A stretch of DNA of 64,000 nt from Glandiceps talaboti (lineage: Eukaryota; Hemichordata; Enteropneusta; Spengelidae), in NCBI RefSeq assembly GCF_964340395.1, contig NC_135554.1:27277592-27341591 (forward strand), in the 5' to 3' direction. Shown piece after piece: positions 28,901 through 38,341 of the stretch (positions are counted from its first letter, which is position 1; each line of letters starts with the position of its first letter). Both the position numbers and the translations under genes were made by a program. The notes below the pieces were generated by a model. It had not been told where the DNA came from. It did no database searches and saw only the letters and a program-made list of their open reading frames with translations.

Positions 28901-31900
28901 GAAAAAATAGAAAACCACCTACTTGGACCGCTAGGATTGAAGACACTGGACCCAGAGTAAGTATAATGCTGTCCTGTCAATGTAACTTACAAATAGGTTG
29001 AAGTGGCTATATGGATGAGAAATGGGTAATCTATTATCAGACTAAGTTTATGAGGTATGCTACCTCTCTAGTCTGTAAGGTATATGGGGTGCCCTCATGC
29101 ATTGTAAGGTATACCATGACATGGCACCTTCATGCATTGGTCAACCTCTTTTACATGGCATGACATGTCCTACAGACTATTCTACAACAGGGAAAGTAAA
29201 CAAATGAATTGGATTAATAATAAAAATACTTGGCTTAAGATGTTGGAACGACAGAGACTTGTATTACACACCATGGTTTGATATGTACAGTTTTATGGCC
29301 TCTTTATGTGTAGATAAAATGTCAGGGGAACTTGAAATGTGTTTGTATACAGTGAACTATTATGTAAGTGGGCATAAAACTGTTCTTATCAAATTATGGA
29401 ATGTAATACAAGTCTCTGTACTTCCAACATACTGTGTCAGATGTTATTCAGTTGTATACTTTCCCTGTTAGTAACAAATTCTGTTCATCCACAGTCTGAT
29501 GTCAGCAATTGTAGTTCATAACAGACTTATTACTGTTATATCTATCCCCTCATCCTTGTTAAGTAACGAGTGTTGCTGTTTGATCTTGATAGCCTCTTTC
29601 ACTTAACGTTTAATAGCATGATCTTCACATACTATAACTTTAGTGTTTTCAAGGTTGATGGAATGTCTGGACTTCACACTTCTTACCATGTAACTGTAAT
29701 TCATGGTTGATGGAATGTCTGGACTTCACACTTCTTACGATGTAACTGTAATTCATGGTTGATGGAATGTCTGGACTTCACACTTCTTACCATGTAACTG
29801 TAATTCATGGTTGATGGAATGTCTGGACTTCACACTTCTTACCATGTAACTGTAATTCATGGTTGATGGAATGTCTGGACTTCACACTTCTTACCATGTA
29901 ACTGTAATTCATGGTTGATGGAATGTCTGGACTTCACACTTCTTACCATGTAACTGTAATTCATGGTTGATGGAATGTCTGGACTTCACACTTCTTACCA
30001 TGTAACTGTAATTCATGGTTGATGGAATGTCTGGACTTCACACTTCTTACCATGTAACTGTAATTCATGGTTGATGGAATGTCTGGACTTCACACTTCTT
30101 ACCATGTAACTGTAATTCATGGTTGATGGAATGTCTGGACTTCACACTTCTTACCATGTAACTGTAATTCATGGTTGATGGAATGTCTGGACTTCACACT
30201 TCTTACCATGTAACTGTAATTCATGGTTGATGGAATGTCTGGACTTCACACTTCTTACCATGTAACTGTAATTCATGGTTGATGGAATGTCTGGACTTCA
30301 CACTTCTTACCATGTAACTGTAATTCATGGTTGATGGAATGTCTGGACTTCACACTTCTTACCATGTAACTGTAATTCATGGTTGATGGAATGTCTGGAC
30401 TTCACACTTCTTACCATGTAACTGTAATTCATGGTTGATGGAATGTCTGGACTTCACACTTCTTACCATGTAACTGTAATTCATGGTTGATGGAATGTCT
30501 GGACTTCACACTTCTTACCATGTAACTGTAATTCATGGTTGATGGAATGTCTGGACTTCACACTTCTTACCATGTAACTGTAATTCAAGGTTGATGGAAT
30601 GTCTGGACTTCACACTTCTTACTATATAACTGTAATTCATGGTTGATGGAATGTCTGGACTTCACACTTCTTACCATGTAACTGTAATTCAAGGTTGATG
30701 GAATGTCTGGACTTCACACTTCTTACCATGTAACTGTAATTCATGGTTGATGGAATGTCTGGACTTCACACTTCTTACCATGTAACTGTAATTCAAGGTT
30801 GATGGAATGTCTGGACTTCACACTTCTTACCATGTAACTGTAATTCATGGTTGATGGAATGTCTGGACTTCACACTTCTTACTATATAACTGTAATTCAT
30901 GGTTGATGGAATGTCTGGACTTCACACTTCTTACCATGTAACTGTAATTCATGGTTGATGGAATGTCTGGACTTCACACTTCTTACGATGTAACTGTAAT
31001 TCATGGTTGATGGAATGTCTGGACTTCACACTTCTTACGATGTAACTGTAATTCATGGTTGATGGAATGTCTGGACTTCACACTTCTTACCATGTAACTG
31101 TAATTCATGGTTGATGGAATGTCTGGACTTCACACTTCTTACCATGTAACTGTAATTCATGGTTGATGGAATGTCTGGACTTCACACTTCTTACCATGTA
31201 ACTGTAATTCATGGTTGATGGAATGTCTGGACTTCACACTTCTTACCATGTAACTGTAATTCATGGTTGATGGAATGTCTGGACTTCACACTTCTTACGA
31301 TATAATTGTAATTCATGCATTAATTATTCATGACATAGCTTGTAAGGTGTTATTCCATAGTAAGTTTCCTATACTTAGTCTGTTCAAATGTGTTAATATG
31401 ATTTGTCCGTAGTGATTGGGCCTACAATGGTAACTATGACAATGCTTATGATGGAAGTGATGGTAGAAAGGCTAGAGGTTTCAACTATCATCAAGGGCCT
31501 GTAAGTACATTTTCCAGTTCATTGAAAAGAAAAATTGTCTATTTTGCCAGGGCCAAAATTTCATTGCTTTAGGAAGGCATTCTGGGTAACTATGAGTAAA
31601 AAGTATTTTCATGAGAGAAATGGCCAGTTTTGATAAATATACATGTAGTGAAATATATTTGAAATGAAAATTTAGAATTTGACAACATTGGTAGAAATTG
31701 TCAAAATGATGCTAAGAATACTTTATTTGTTTCCTACAGGAATGGGTATGGGTGATGGGTTACTTCCTACGTGCTAAACTCCACTTTGCCAACATCTTAC
31801 TAAATGATAAATTGATAGACACAATCAAACTAATACAGCAGACTCTGTCAAGACACCATGTAGAAATTGAGAAGTCAGCATGGCGAGGCCTACCTGAATT

Positions 31901-32024
31901 AACAAACGAAGATGGTGCTGAATGTCGAGATAGTTGTTCTCTACAGGCTTGGTCCATGTCATGTATTCTAGATGCCATGTTTGATGTACATAGTATTTTC
32001 ACTTCTACAGAAGAAAAACTATAA
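4114..32024 (+). CDS. AGL: Glycogen debranching enzyme (amylo-alpha-1,6-glucosidase / 4-alpha-glucanotransferase), complete, 25 exons
   Basis: Exons: 4114-4189, 9569-9791, 14131-14683, 15151-15259, 16062-16182, 16674-16886, 17422-17746, 17983-18106, 18770-18933, 19768-19869, 20240-20395, 21835-21985, 22457-22688, 23148-23410, 23893-24026, 24316-24449, 25043-25321, 25471-25696, 26052-26163, 26716-26851, 27627-27739, 28315-28517, 28859-28956, 31413-31500, 31740-32024. They total 4620 nt, 1539 codons plus stop (the human enzyme is about 1530 aa), all with GT-AG ends and matching phases. This cytosolic enzyme moves maltotriosyl units and then hydrolyses the alpha-1,6 branch glucose in glycogen breakdown. 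The N-terminal GH13-like transferase half keeps its carboxylate motifs: [11 protein letters not shown] (Asp529), VVAELFT (Glu558) and [11 protein letters not shown] (Asp630). The C-terminal GH133 glucosidase half has [13 protein letters not shown] (Asp1101), [12 protein letters not shown] and [10 protein letters not shown]. Exon 1 ([12 protein letters not shown]...YRLQKG) has a less usual donor, GTTTGT. No break or frameshift is seen, so it looks functional. Confidence 0.97.
4190..9568 (+). other. AGL intron 1 (5.4 kb)
   Basis: This is the longest AGL intron, between the start-codon exon and exon 2. It is AT-rich and I see no coding exon in it. It holds ordinary low-complexity patches (C-run at 5090-5098, CAA tracts near 4680 and 5480) and a short tandem repeat near its 3' end. 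First introns often carry regulatory elements, but nothing specific can be shown here. Confidence 0.6.
9325..9424. repeat. Short tandem repeat, about 34 bp x 3
   Basis: Three near-identical copies of a unit containing GTTAGGGAACACATCATTGG are separated by variants of tacatgta. It lies in AGL intron 1, about 150 bp before exon 2. Confidence 0.85.
9824..9992. repeat. Compound tetranucleotide microsatellite
   Basis: Runs of (GTCT)n, then (GTAT)n with a few GCAT interruptions, then (GGAT)n, starting about 30 bp after the donor of AGL exon 2. The run opens several reading frames on both strands (CVCM and HTYI type), which are artefacts of the repeat. Confidence 0.95.
10330..10660. repeat. Diverged local duplication with a 'ttgaccc' motif
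   Basis: Two blocks about 290 bp apart share a GCAGACACATT/CAGACACATT segment followed by a cagctggt(g)aaatcat stretch and a GGTTGACC..GTTGACCCTG segment. They are diverged copies inside AGL intron 2, origin unknown. Confidence 0.5.
12136..12274. repeat. (GAT)n trinucleotide microsatellite
   Basis: A long GATGAT run with a few GAC/GGT interruptions near its left end and one ATAATC interruption, in AGL intron 2. Poly-Met frames over it are artefacts. Confidence 0.95.
13505..13790. repeat. Diverged tandem repeat, about 70-80 bp x 4
   Basis: Four imperfect copies contain a gaagttctctc segment, GGGTTGTCTTAGGACATTGC and a tttctatgaaat segment. The first two copies are close to identical, the later two decayed. 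In AGL intron 2. Confidence 0.75.
15344..15363. repeat. Homopolymer G run
   Basis: An uninterrupted run of about 19 G in AGL intron 4. Similar G/C homopolymers recur at 11847, 15669, 33186, 40529, 51461, 51784 and 53285, so they look like a habit of this genome rather than local sites. Confidence 0.9.
15669..15768. repeat. C run followed by (CA)n microsatellite
   Basis: A poly-C run of nearly 20 bases is followed by about 80 bp of CA repeats in AGL intron 4. Confidence 0.95.
16205..16575 (+). mobile_element. tRNA-derived SINE, family 1, near full length
   Basis: The head has a pol III A-box-like stretch (TTAGCGTGACCGG near 16231) and a B box (GGTTCGAGCCC near 16264). A body with CTTGGGCAAGATTTGAACC follows, and then a tail with AAGCACTTTGAGC and GCGCGATATAAG that ends in an ATT-rich run. 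It is in sense orientation in AGL intron 5. Two shorter relatives lie at about 17805 (same strand) and 23498 (opposite strand). The 3' region looks like one shared with a partner LINE, as SINEs commonly have; that is inference. Confidence 0.85.
16911..16965 (+). repeat. Intronic duplicate of the AGL exon 6 end, with a second splice donor
   Basis: A segment of 29 identical bases starting ATGGCCCCAAATATGG at 16838 in exon 6 is repeated at 16911 in the intron, offset 73 bp. Both copies go on to AGTACCA(c/a)AGTAAGT, so the intron carries a second good donor at 16959. Use of that donor would read an in-frame TAA at 16888-16890. Confidence 0.9.
17805..17956 (+). mobile_element. SINE family 1, 3' fragment
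   Basis: It matches the 3' half of the 16205-16575 element (tggattgtatgctccc, caggg.taataattgt, then an ATT tail) with many substitutions. It lacks the tRNA-like head, so it is either 5'-truncated or decayed. In AGL intron 7. Confidence 0.8.
20610..20800. mobile_element. Probable short inverted-repeat element (dispersed family)
   Basis: Arms around GCTTGCAATGTTTTCTACTG (about 20689) and its reverse complement (about 20737-20758) face each other. Similar pieces (ttttctactgcacttt, gagtgaaact, agcacttgtgc) recur near 19055-19130, 38728-38800, 42280-42310, 62460-62600 and 62755-62850. No protein is encoded. In AGL intron 11. Confidence 0.5.
21253..21551. mobile_element. MITE-like element with terminal inverted repeats and TTAA ends
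   Basis: The left end TTAAAGTGGCCATATGGATG is repeated as its reverse complement at the right end (ccatatggccactttaa). The match runs about 28 bp through GAGGGTTTG. A second inner pair (ccttgtttgtaa / ttacaaacaagg) is also inverted. A short unit of about 300 bp with no coding capacity suggests a non-autonomous DNA transposon. The TTAA at each end fits piggyBac-type target duplications. A lone similar end lies at about 28998. In AGL intron 11. Confidence 0.75.
22005..22260. repeat. Tandem repeat of about 70 bp x 4
   Basis: Four imperfect units share CCAGTTTGAACCAGTTA, a tctctcaggttcttttcatata part and accaacaa. It starts about 15 bp after the donor of AGL exon 12. Confidence 0.8.
22731..22914. 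repeat. (CA)n microsatellite, about 184 bp
   Basis: An almost pure CA repeat, broken once by TGCGCATG, that begins about 40 bp after the donor of AGL exon 13. Long CVCV/HTHT open frames over it are not genes. Confidence 0.97.
23498..23690 (-). mobile_element. SINE family 1, 5'-truncated, antisense to AGL
   Basis: The reverse complement of the 3' two thirds of the 16205-16575 SINE, from caacctaca to the ATT tail. It is closely similar to that copy (shared CTCCCCGGGGAGCATACAAT in inverted orientation). In AGL intron 14. Confidence 0.85.
24135..24240. repeat. Simple repeat (CACC/CTAC)n
   Basis: A C-rich run of ccacccac and ctaccta units in AGL intron 15. Confidence 0.9.
24838..24935. repeat. 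Short tandem repeat, about 36 bp x 2-3
   Basis: Copies of GACAAAGTG(t/c)TAGATCTGA recur with gaactgttgt-type spacers in AGL intron 16. The third copy is partial. Confidence 0.6.
27180..27478 (-). mobile_element. tRNA-derived SINE, family 2 (Ser/Leu-tRNA-like head)
   Basis: On the minus strand the head reads GGTGGCCGAGCGGTTAGC (a good A box) and, about 50 bp on, GGGTTCGAACCC (a perfect B box). A body with CCCGGGTACTCCGG and an (ATT)n tail at 27180 follow. It lies antisense in AGL intron 20 and is unrelated in body sequence to family 1. It is not a functional tRNA gene, because the cloverleaf is not kept beyond the promoter boxes. Confidence 0.85.
27544..27597. repeat. (CCA)n / (CA)n microsatellite
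   Basis: A short C-rich run then CACCAC and ACACAC repeats, about 30 bp upstream of the acceptor of AGL exon 21. Confidence 0.85.
28095..28235. repeat. Short tandem repeat, about 28 bp x 4-5
   Basis: Imperfect copies of the CAGAACTCAATTCC plus (a/t)tatttcc type in AGL intron 21. Confidence 0.75.
28526..28590. repeat. (TTTA)n microsatellite
   Basis: A TTTATTTA run starting about 10 bp after the donor of AGL exon 22. Confidence 0.85.
29136..29514. mobile_element. Inverted-repeat element, family 1, copy A
   Basis: The left part has ACAGGGAAAGTAAACAAATG (29187) and the right part the reverse-complement-like cagttgtatactttccctgt. Outer arms (tgacatg..cagac / cagtctgatgtca) extend the inversion. 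Copy B at 53830-54199 matches over the whole interior (gagacttgtattaca, cagttttatgg, gtcaggggaactt). No coding capacity, so a non-autonomous transposon is the likely origin. In AGL intron 23. Confidence 0.75.
29650..31318. repeat. 52-bp satellite array, about 32 copies
   Basis: A head-to-tail array of a 52-bp unit containing GGTTGATGGAATGTCTGG and CACACTTCTTACCATGTAAC. Units are nearly identical. Variants are aaggttg for atggttg, acgatg for accatg, and actatataac in two copies. It fills most of AGL intron 23 (28957-31412). Repeats abut with no unique spacers, so it is not a CRISPR array. Confidence 0.98.
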
Positions 32025-35000
32025 GTGGCATATTAACAAAACTGTGGTGCAGGTATTGTTAGCCCAGTAAGCTTAGAAATACTGAGACTTAAAATGAAGT
32101 TTCTTTACTCTGCTAGCAAAATACATATTGTTTCTTGGTTGTTGCCAAATACACAGTAAAAGCTGTGAGAGTTTGTCTTTGGACACTGGGTTCATATTAT
32201 AGATAAAATATTGTTACTCACAGAGTCAGAAAATTGTACAGAATAGTGCCAGGTTTTCAGTGATGTCTTGTAAGTATCCTTAAGAATCTACTACAGTGGA
32301 TTGAGACTTACATCACATCTTACTCAACAAACTGTACTCACCAGACAGATGTCATGAGATGTCACTGAAAAATATGGAAATTGCACATTTCCTGGACCAG
32401 GAATTATTCATTGTCAACAGTTTTCTAACTCTATATTTCATTGTTTACTATAATATTTGTTGTGAATACAACTGTTGGCATTTTGTTGTTAAATATTAAA
32501 TAGCATATTTTAGACGCTATGCTGAGATTTGAATATTTGACCTGTAGTTTTAGTGCATGTTATCAAAACACACAGACTGTGTAACAACACAGCAACTCCA
32601 GGGTATTCTTAAGGGCATTATAGATTATTAGGTCTACCCTGTGATTTTCTTGGAAAGTTGTTAGATAATAGAATAAAACTCTGATTTTACCTTGAAAGTT
32701 AGTCTATGTGATGCTATTCTTTATAGATGTCTGTTACTTTATGAGCAGAATTGCAGTAATATGAAATCATTACTTTGGAACGGTAAATTTGAAATGATTC
32801 TTGGAACCATACGTGAGCCATGAACAAATACATTTGTATATTCTCCAACATTCAAGTGCTTTGTTCTTTGAAGACTGATGGGTATACTTCTAGCTTTAGA
32901 TTGTATGATAACATTTATTTGTGTAAACTGTCAAATTCATCATTGTGGCAGCTCAGGATCACTGACTTGCTGTAATTGAGTGCACCATAACTGTCAACTC
33001 TTCCAGTTCCAAGATATTATTGCCAGAGACAATGATGGTGGTTTGGTTACTTTTTCGCATTTTTTGCCTTGGGTTCATATTTTCATCTTTAAAAACATGT
33101 TGACTTGTTTACTTGCAAGTCATTTTGTAGAACAAATTCTAGAACATGTTTAGGTGAAAACCTTGTTGAGTAGTGCATGCATAACCCCCCCCCCCCCTTT
33201 GGGTACCTCAATAACAATAGAAAGATCAATCTGTTAACAGTTGCCATGACTTTAGTGTGTCACTCAGAAAAACACCTGGTCAACTCATCTGGATTGTACC
33301 TAACAAAAATACTTATAAGCAGTTATTCTTTTATGTGTGTATGTGTGCCCTAATGTCATGATAACATCATAATGTTAGTTCTTGCCTAGCCCCCTCCTTC
33401 CTAACATCCCCCATAGTGCATTGTAGTTTAGCTCATGATAAGACTGATCAACTGTATTGAAATAGGAGTGGAAGGATTCATTGTAGATAGTAGGGGTGAT
33501 ATCAACCCAGCATTATGATGTCTGTTAAACTAAAAGTTGATTTGGTTGGTTGGTTGAAATAAGTTTTATTTACATATTAACCACAGACATCACCTGGTGT
33601 ACAAGTTATGAAGTGAAATAATAATATTTCATAAATGTTTGAAAATAGATTTCAATTTGTGGTATTTCTGTAAAGTTGAAAAGATATTTAGCTTTTTGCT
33701 TGTAAATTATTTGTACAAAAACCCCTATAGTTATAGTTATGTTATTAGTAATAAAATGGTTTTAGGGTCAAAAAGCTGAAATATTTGACCTCAAATTGAA
33801 TGTGTAAGTTTCATTTTTGATATTTGATCAAAATTAACTAGAAGTATTATGTGATTATTGAAAAAAAAGACATTTTAGCAACGTAGTAACGGGACTGTGT
33901 GGTTTATTTATATAGTCTGATATTAACAACTCATTTTAGTATTGCATGATGAAATCAGTCAAACCATTTTTTGGAGGTTGAAAGTTTTCTTTGTTGTGAA
34001 CTGGTTTGTTCTTTAGCAAAGTTAGCAAGGACAGGATTTTTCTGAGTGTTAATACTGTGTAGTGAAAGGAGATTCAGAACAACGTGATAGTTTTTAGAAT
34101 GGTGCTATTTTTGATGTAAAGCCATGGTGTGTAGTAGTCTGATTCAGTCATTGGAATTACTTGCTGGAGTACAAGTGTCATTTTACAGTGTTATAATATA
34201 ATGGCAAAGTCATTATTAAAATAATGCACAACTTTGTCTCAAATTCATCTGTTTATTCACAACACTGTAGATGAAATCAAAATGAATTATAATGGTCAAG
34301 CTGTTTTAATGTATGGATTAGTGTACCCTCTAGACTAAATGATACATAATATCGTGTCCCTCCACCCTCACTGGCCTGCAAAAGAGGTTGACTGATGTGT
34401 GTGTGTGTGTGTGTGGGTGGGTGGGTGGGGGTGGGGGGCTGTCATAGCATACCTTACAGAATGTGTGCCCTCTAACACTAAAAACAAAGTTTTGTGTTGT
34501 TGGTCGAAGTGATAACAAGTAGGTGTTCTTGTGAGTCACCATATCATATAGCAAAGAATAGGGGAAGACTAAATTTTGGTGCATCATAAGAATTGTGTGT
34601 TCTTAGGTGGTATCAACACCTGGGTATCAACACTCCTATCTGATGCGACACACTATCACTAGAGGGTGCTATAGCAGTGACATTCACGACATCATTTAAT
34701 AAAGAAATACTTCAGTATTATACTGAATGTCCAGAGGGCACTATTGTATTAGCAAGCTGACATAACAAATAGACTAGAATGAAAAAAAGTGTCTCTCTAA
34801 AACATCACTAGATGAGAAAATTGCATTGAAACCATGGCGATTTACATACAACATGCTGAAATATGAAATACACAATGACAGGATTTTGTAGTGTGTTTGT
34901 TTACATACATATTTCCTTACATAGTTCTTGTAGTCATTATTTATGTGACTTATTAGATGACAACAGTTTTTGCTGCATTTAATATCAGTATATTATCAGT

Positions 35001-35683
35001 ATATTTAAATTACTGTATGTCTTCTCTACATTGTATAGCATGTAGCTGTATTTACACTTGCTGCAATAAAAATGATATATGCATTATGTGTAATTTTCTG
35101 TCAAGTTATGTGGTGTTCCATTTGTCCTCTAGCTATATTATTCACAGTTTTAATATTAGCATAATATTACTTTCTTGTTCCCTAATAACATTAGTATTGG
35201 ACATTTTCTTTTGTTCTCTAGTTCATGTATCATTCAAGAAACACTCTCTTAAAGTTCTCACTTTGTATTTTCAGTTTAGTGAAGTACAGCCTAAATGTGA
35301 AGGAGTGACTTGAATGAGGTTTATTGTAAAGAATTGATAGACTTGCACATTAAATGAAAAGTGGCTAAATTGATATGGTAATTTAGCAACTCATATCAAC
35401 TCAGGATGTTATTTAAAGAAAACAATTATTTTTTCATTTGTGAAAAAAATCAGAAATTACAATTTAGAAGAACGTTTATTGGTATGTTAAATTAATAACT
35501 GATTTGCCTGATGTATACCTCAGCTAAATAATGTTCAGAAAAAAACCCAGTTAATAATTCAATATGGCAGATTTGCTACCTGTGACATCATCAAACTTAA
35601 CTGAAGAGTTTGTCCAAGATGTAACTTATATCTCAACAGTTTTGTTGACTTTATTTTTCAATATCTGAAACTAAAAACTTGGA
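32025..35683. other. AGL 3' UTR and intergenic DNA
   Basis: Follows the AGL stop codon. The first clear AATAAA on the plus strand is at 32672, about 650 bp after the stop, with others near 33750. I see no coding exon. Contents are a C run at 33186, a (TG)n/(GTGG)n stretch at 34397-34437 and AT-rich DNA. A stretch at 34325-34460 shares ccctcactggcct and ggttgactgatgtgtg with 1564-1620 near the left edge, which suggests another dispersed repeat. Confidence 0.6.
32672..32677 (+). other. Candidate AGL polyadenylation signal
   Basis: The first AATAAA downstream of the AGL stop codon. The true cleavage site is not shown by sequence alone. Confidence 0.4.
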
Positions 35684-36890
35684 GTCATACAACAAGTCCA
35701 CCATATAACTTTGGTAGATATCAGAATTTGTGTATCATGCAACAAGTCCACCATGTAACTTTGGTATATATCAGAATTTGTGTATCATGCAACAAGTCCA
35801 CCATGTAACTTTGGTAGATATCAGAATTTGTGTATCATACAACAAGTCCACCATGTAACTTTGGTATATATCAGAATTTGTGTATCATGCAACAAGTCCA
35901 CCATGTAACTTTGGTAGATATCAGAATTTGTGTATCATGCAACAAGTCCACCATGTAACTTTGGTAGATATCAGAATTTGTGTATCATGCAACAAGTCCA
36001 CCATGTAACTTTGGTAGATATCAGAATTTGTGTATCATACAACAAGTCCACCATGTAACTTTGGTAGATATCAGAATTTGTGTATCATGCAACAAGTCCA
36101 CCATGTAACTTTGGTATATATCAGAATTTGTGTATCATGCAACAAGTCCACCATGTAACTTTGGTAGATATCAGAATTGTGTATCATACAACAAGTCCAC
36201 CATGTAACTTTGGTAGATATCAGAATTTGTGTATCATGCAACAAGTCCACCATGTAACTTTGGTATATATCAGAATTTGTGTATCATGCAACAAGTCCAC
36301 CATATAACTTTGGTAGATATCAGAATTTGTGTATCATGCAACAAGTCCACCATGTAACTTTGGTAGATATCAGAATTTGTGTATCATGCAACAAGTCCAC
36401 CATGTAACTTTGGTAGATATCAGAATTTGTGTATCATACAACAAGTCCACCATGTAACTTTGGTAGATATCAGAATTTGTGTATCATGCAACAAGTCCAC
36501 CATGTAACTTTGGTATATATCAGAATTTGTGTATCATGCAACAAGTCCACCATGTAACTTTGGTAGATATCAGAATTTGTGTATCATGCAACAAGTCCAC
36601 CATATAACTTTGGTAGATATCAGAATTTGTGTATCATGCAACAAGTCCACCATGTAACTTTGGTAGATATCAGAATTTGTGTATCATGCAACAAGTCCAC
36701 CATATAACTTTGGTAGATATCAGAATTTGTGTATCATGCAACAAGTCCACCATGTAACTTTGGTAGATATCAGAATTTGTGTATCATACAACAAGTCCAC
36801 CATGTAACTTTGGTAGATATCAGAATTTGTGTATCATGCAACAAGTCCACCATGTAACTTTCGTAGATATCAGAATTTATGTGTCATACT
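35684..36890. repeat. 50-bp minisatellite array, about 24 copies
   Basis: Unit of 50 bp containing CAACAAGTCCACCATGTAAC and GATATCAGAATTTGTGTATC. Units differ at a few fixed sites (catac/catgc, atataac/atgtaac, gtagat/gtatat), and one lacks a T near 36177. Open frames through it on both strands come from the repeat. It lies in the intergenic DNA between AGL and the first NADAR gene. Confidence 0.98.
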
Positions 36891-37119
36891 TATTATCAGT
36901 CTAAAGTATTCATATTCAAAGATTTGAGTTGGAATGTTAAATCTTGAATTATTTGTGGATTTATAGAATTCTACATGTTGCAATAATGACACACAATGTC
37001 ATCTCAGTTCATTTCTATTCACTAGTTGTATACATCCAAAAGTTGTTTTATTTCATTTCAAATCTTTCATCCCTACTTATATTTTGGCATGTTATTTTTT
37101 AATAGTTGTACAAATTTTG

Positions 37120-37345
37120 ACAAAATTGACTTAGTATTAGAAGTTGCTATTGAGATATTATACCCCAATATTTTTGTTCACTCAGCTGAGGACAATATGA
37201 GTGACCTAAGGGGCCTTGTCATTACAAGTCACTAGACGAGTAGTGACAAGGCCCCTTAGGTCATGAGCATTGTCTGGCTGAATGAAGAAGAATATTGGGA
37301 ATAATATAATTATACTTCCTCAATTATAATTTATGAAAAATCAGA
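37120..37345. mobile_element. Hairpin (foldback) element, family 2, copy A
   Basis: A long inverted repeat centred near 37232. The inner arms GACCTAAGGGGCCTTGTCA (37203-37221) and its exact reverse complement (37244-37262) are 19 of 19 identical. The similarity continues outward through ttcactcag / ctgaatgaa to taccccaatattt / aatattgggaata. A relative is at 47009-47195. No coding capacity. Confidence 0.85.
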
Positions 37346-37977
37346 AAGAATAAAGTTGATTTGGAATGTTTTTATGCATATTTTGAGCTCTGCAAAACCA
37401 GTGACATAGATATGAGTTGTCATGAGATAGAACGACCATGGTGTATAATCCATATTTTGTGTTCAAAGACCATAACTTAACTTGTGCATGATATAGTATC
37501 TATTATGTATTGTGTTAGAGTTGTTGGCAGTATAAACATAACACAGTTGTAATTATATATATAGTTGTACTAAAACTTTGTGTATAATGGGGAGTTTGAA
37601 GGATTGTGATTTTTTTTGTACTTTGGTAGTTTCTGTATCATATTTATCTCATCCTTTGTAAGTTGTATACTTAATGTACCATGTACATTTGTAAGACCAT
37701 CACACTGTCAACTTGGCTTGCCAATCAATTCCATTGCAGCTCTAAACCACCAGTTGATTCATTGGATTCATTGGAGTGAAGTTTTAGTATACACAGAAAG
37801 TTTGTAGCTATACGCTTTATTAAAAGTATTTCCTTTATTATGCTAATACCATTAGAGTTATTGTAAGTTTTGAAATCTACATGAGGTGAGATTAGCTAGC
37901 TAGCTAACTGCACTGTATGTACAGCAACACACTACTGTAGTACATTGGATGAAATAAACACATGTACTGAAAATCTT

Positions 37978-37983
37978 TTATTT
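37978..37983 (-). other. Candidate polyadenylation signal of the first NADAR gene
   Basis: AATAAA on the minus strand (TTTATT on plus), about 360 bp after the stop codon at 38342. A second one lies at 37990-37995. Confidence 0.5.
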
Positions 37984-38341
37984 AATTGTTTTATTTCTCA
38001 AACAATAAACTCAATATTTACATGACAATGTTTATAAAATAGTGTACCATATTTACTACAATGGTTTCATGTAGCATTGGTATCACAAGCTAAACCTTTT
38101 ACCAGAGGAATATTTATTTCTAGACATGGATACTAAATTCAGAAGAGCAATAGCTTGTCTGAGGAGCTCGGGTCTCGGTCTGGAAATTGAGGAGGGTAGG
38201 GCACGTGGTATTTTTCTTGAGGAGCGCACCTGTAAAGTTTGTTGTACAATTGAAATTATAGCCATACTGCGCATACACTGAAGTACAGTTTTACTAATAC
38301 TATAATTTCCTGCCTTATCCATCTAAACCTGGTTATACTCT

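Noticed and set aside
29650-31318. CRISPR-like regular direct repeats
   Set aside because: The 52-bp units abut without unique spacers, inside an intron of a eukaryotic gene.
34957-35313. 118-codon plus-strand frame, hydrophobic
   Set aside because: AT-rich intergenic DNA gives Phe/Leu/Ile-rich frames by chance. No homology or promoter context is visible.
35684-36890. Repeat-protein frames of 60-75 codons on both strands
   Set aside because: They derive from a 50-bp unit and are only held open where one unit has lost a base. No homology.
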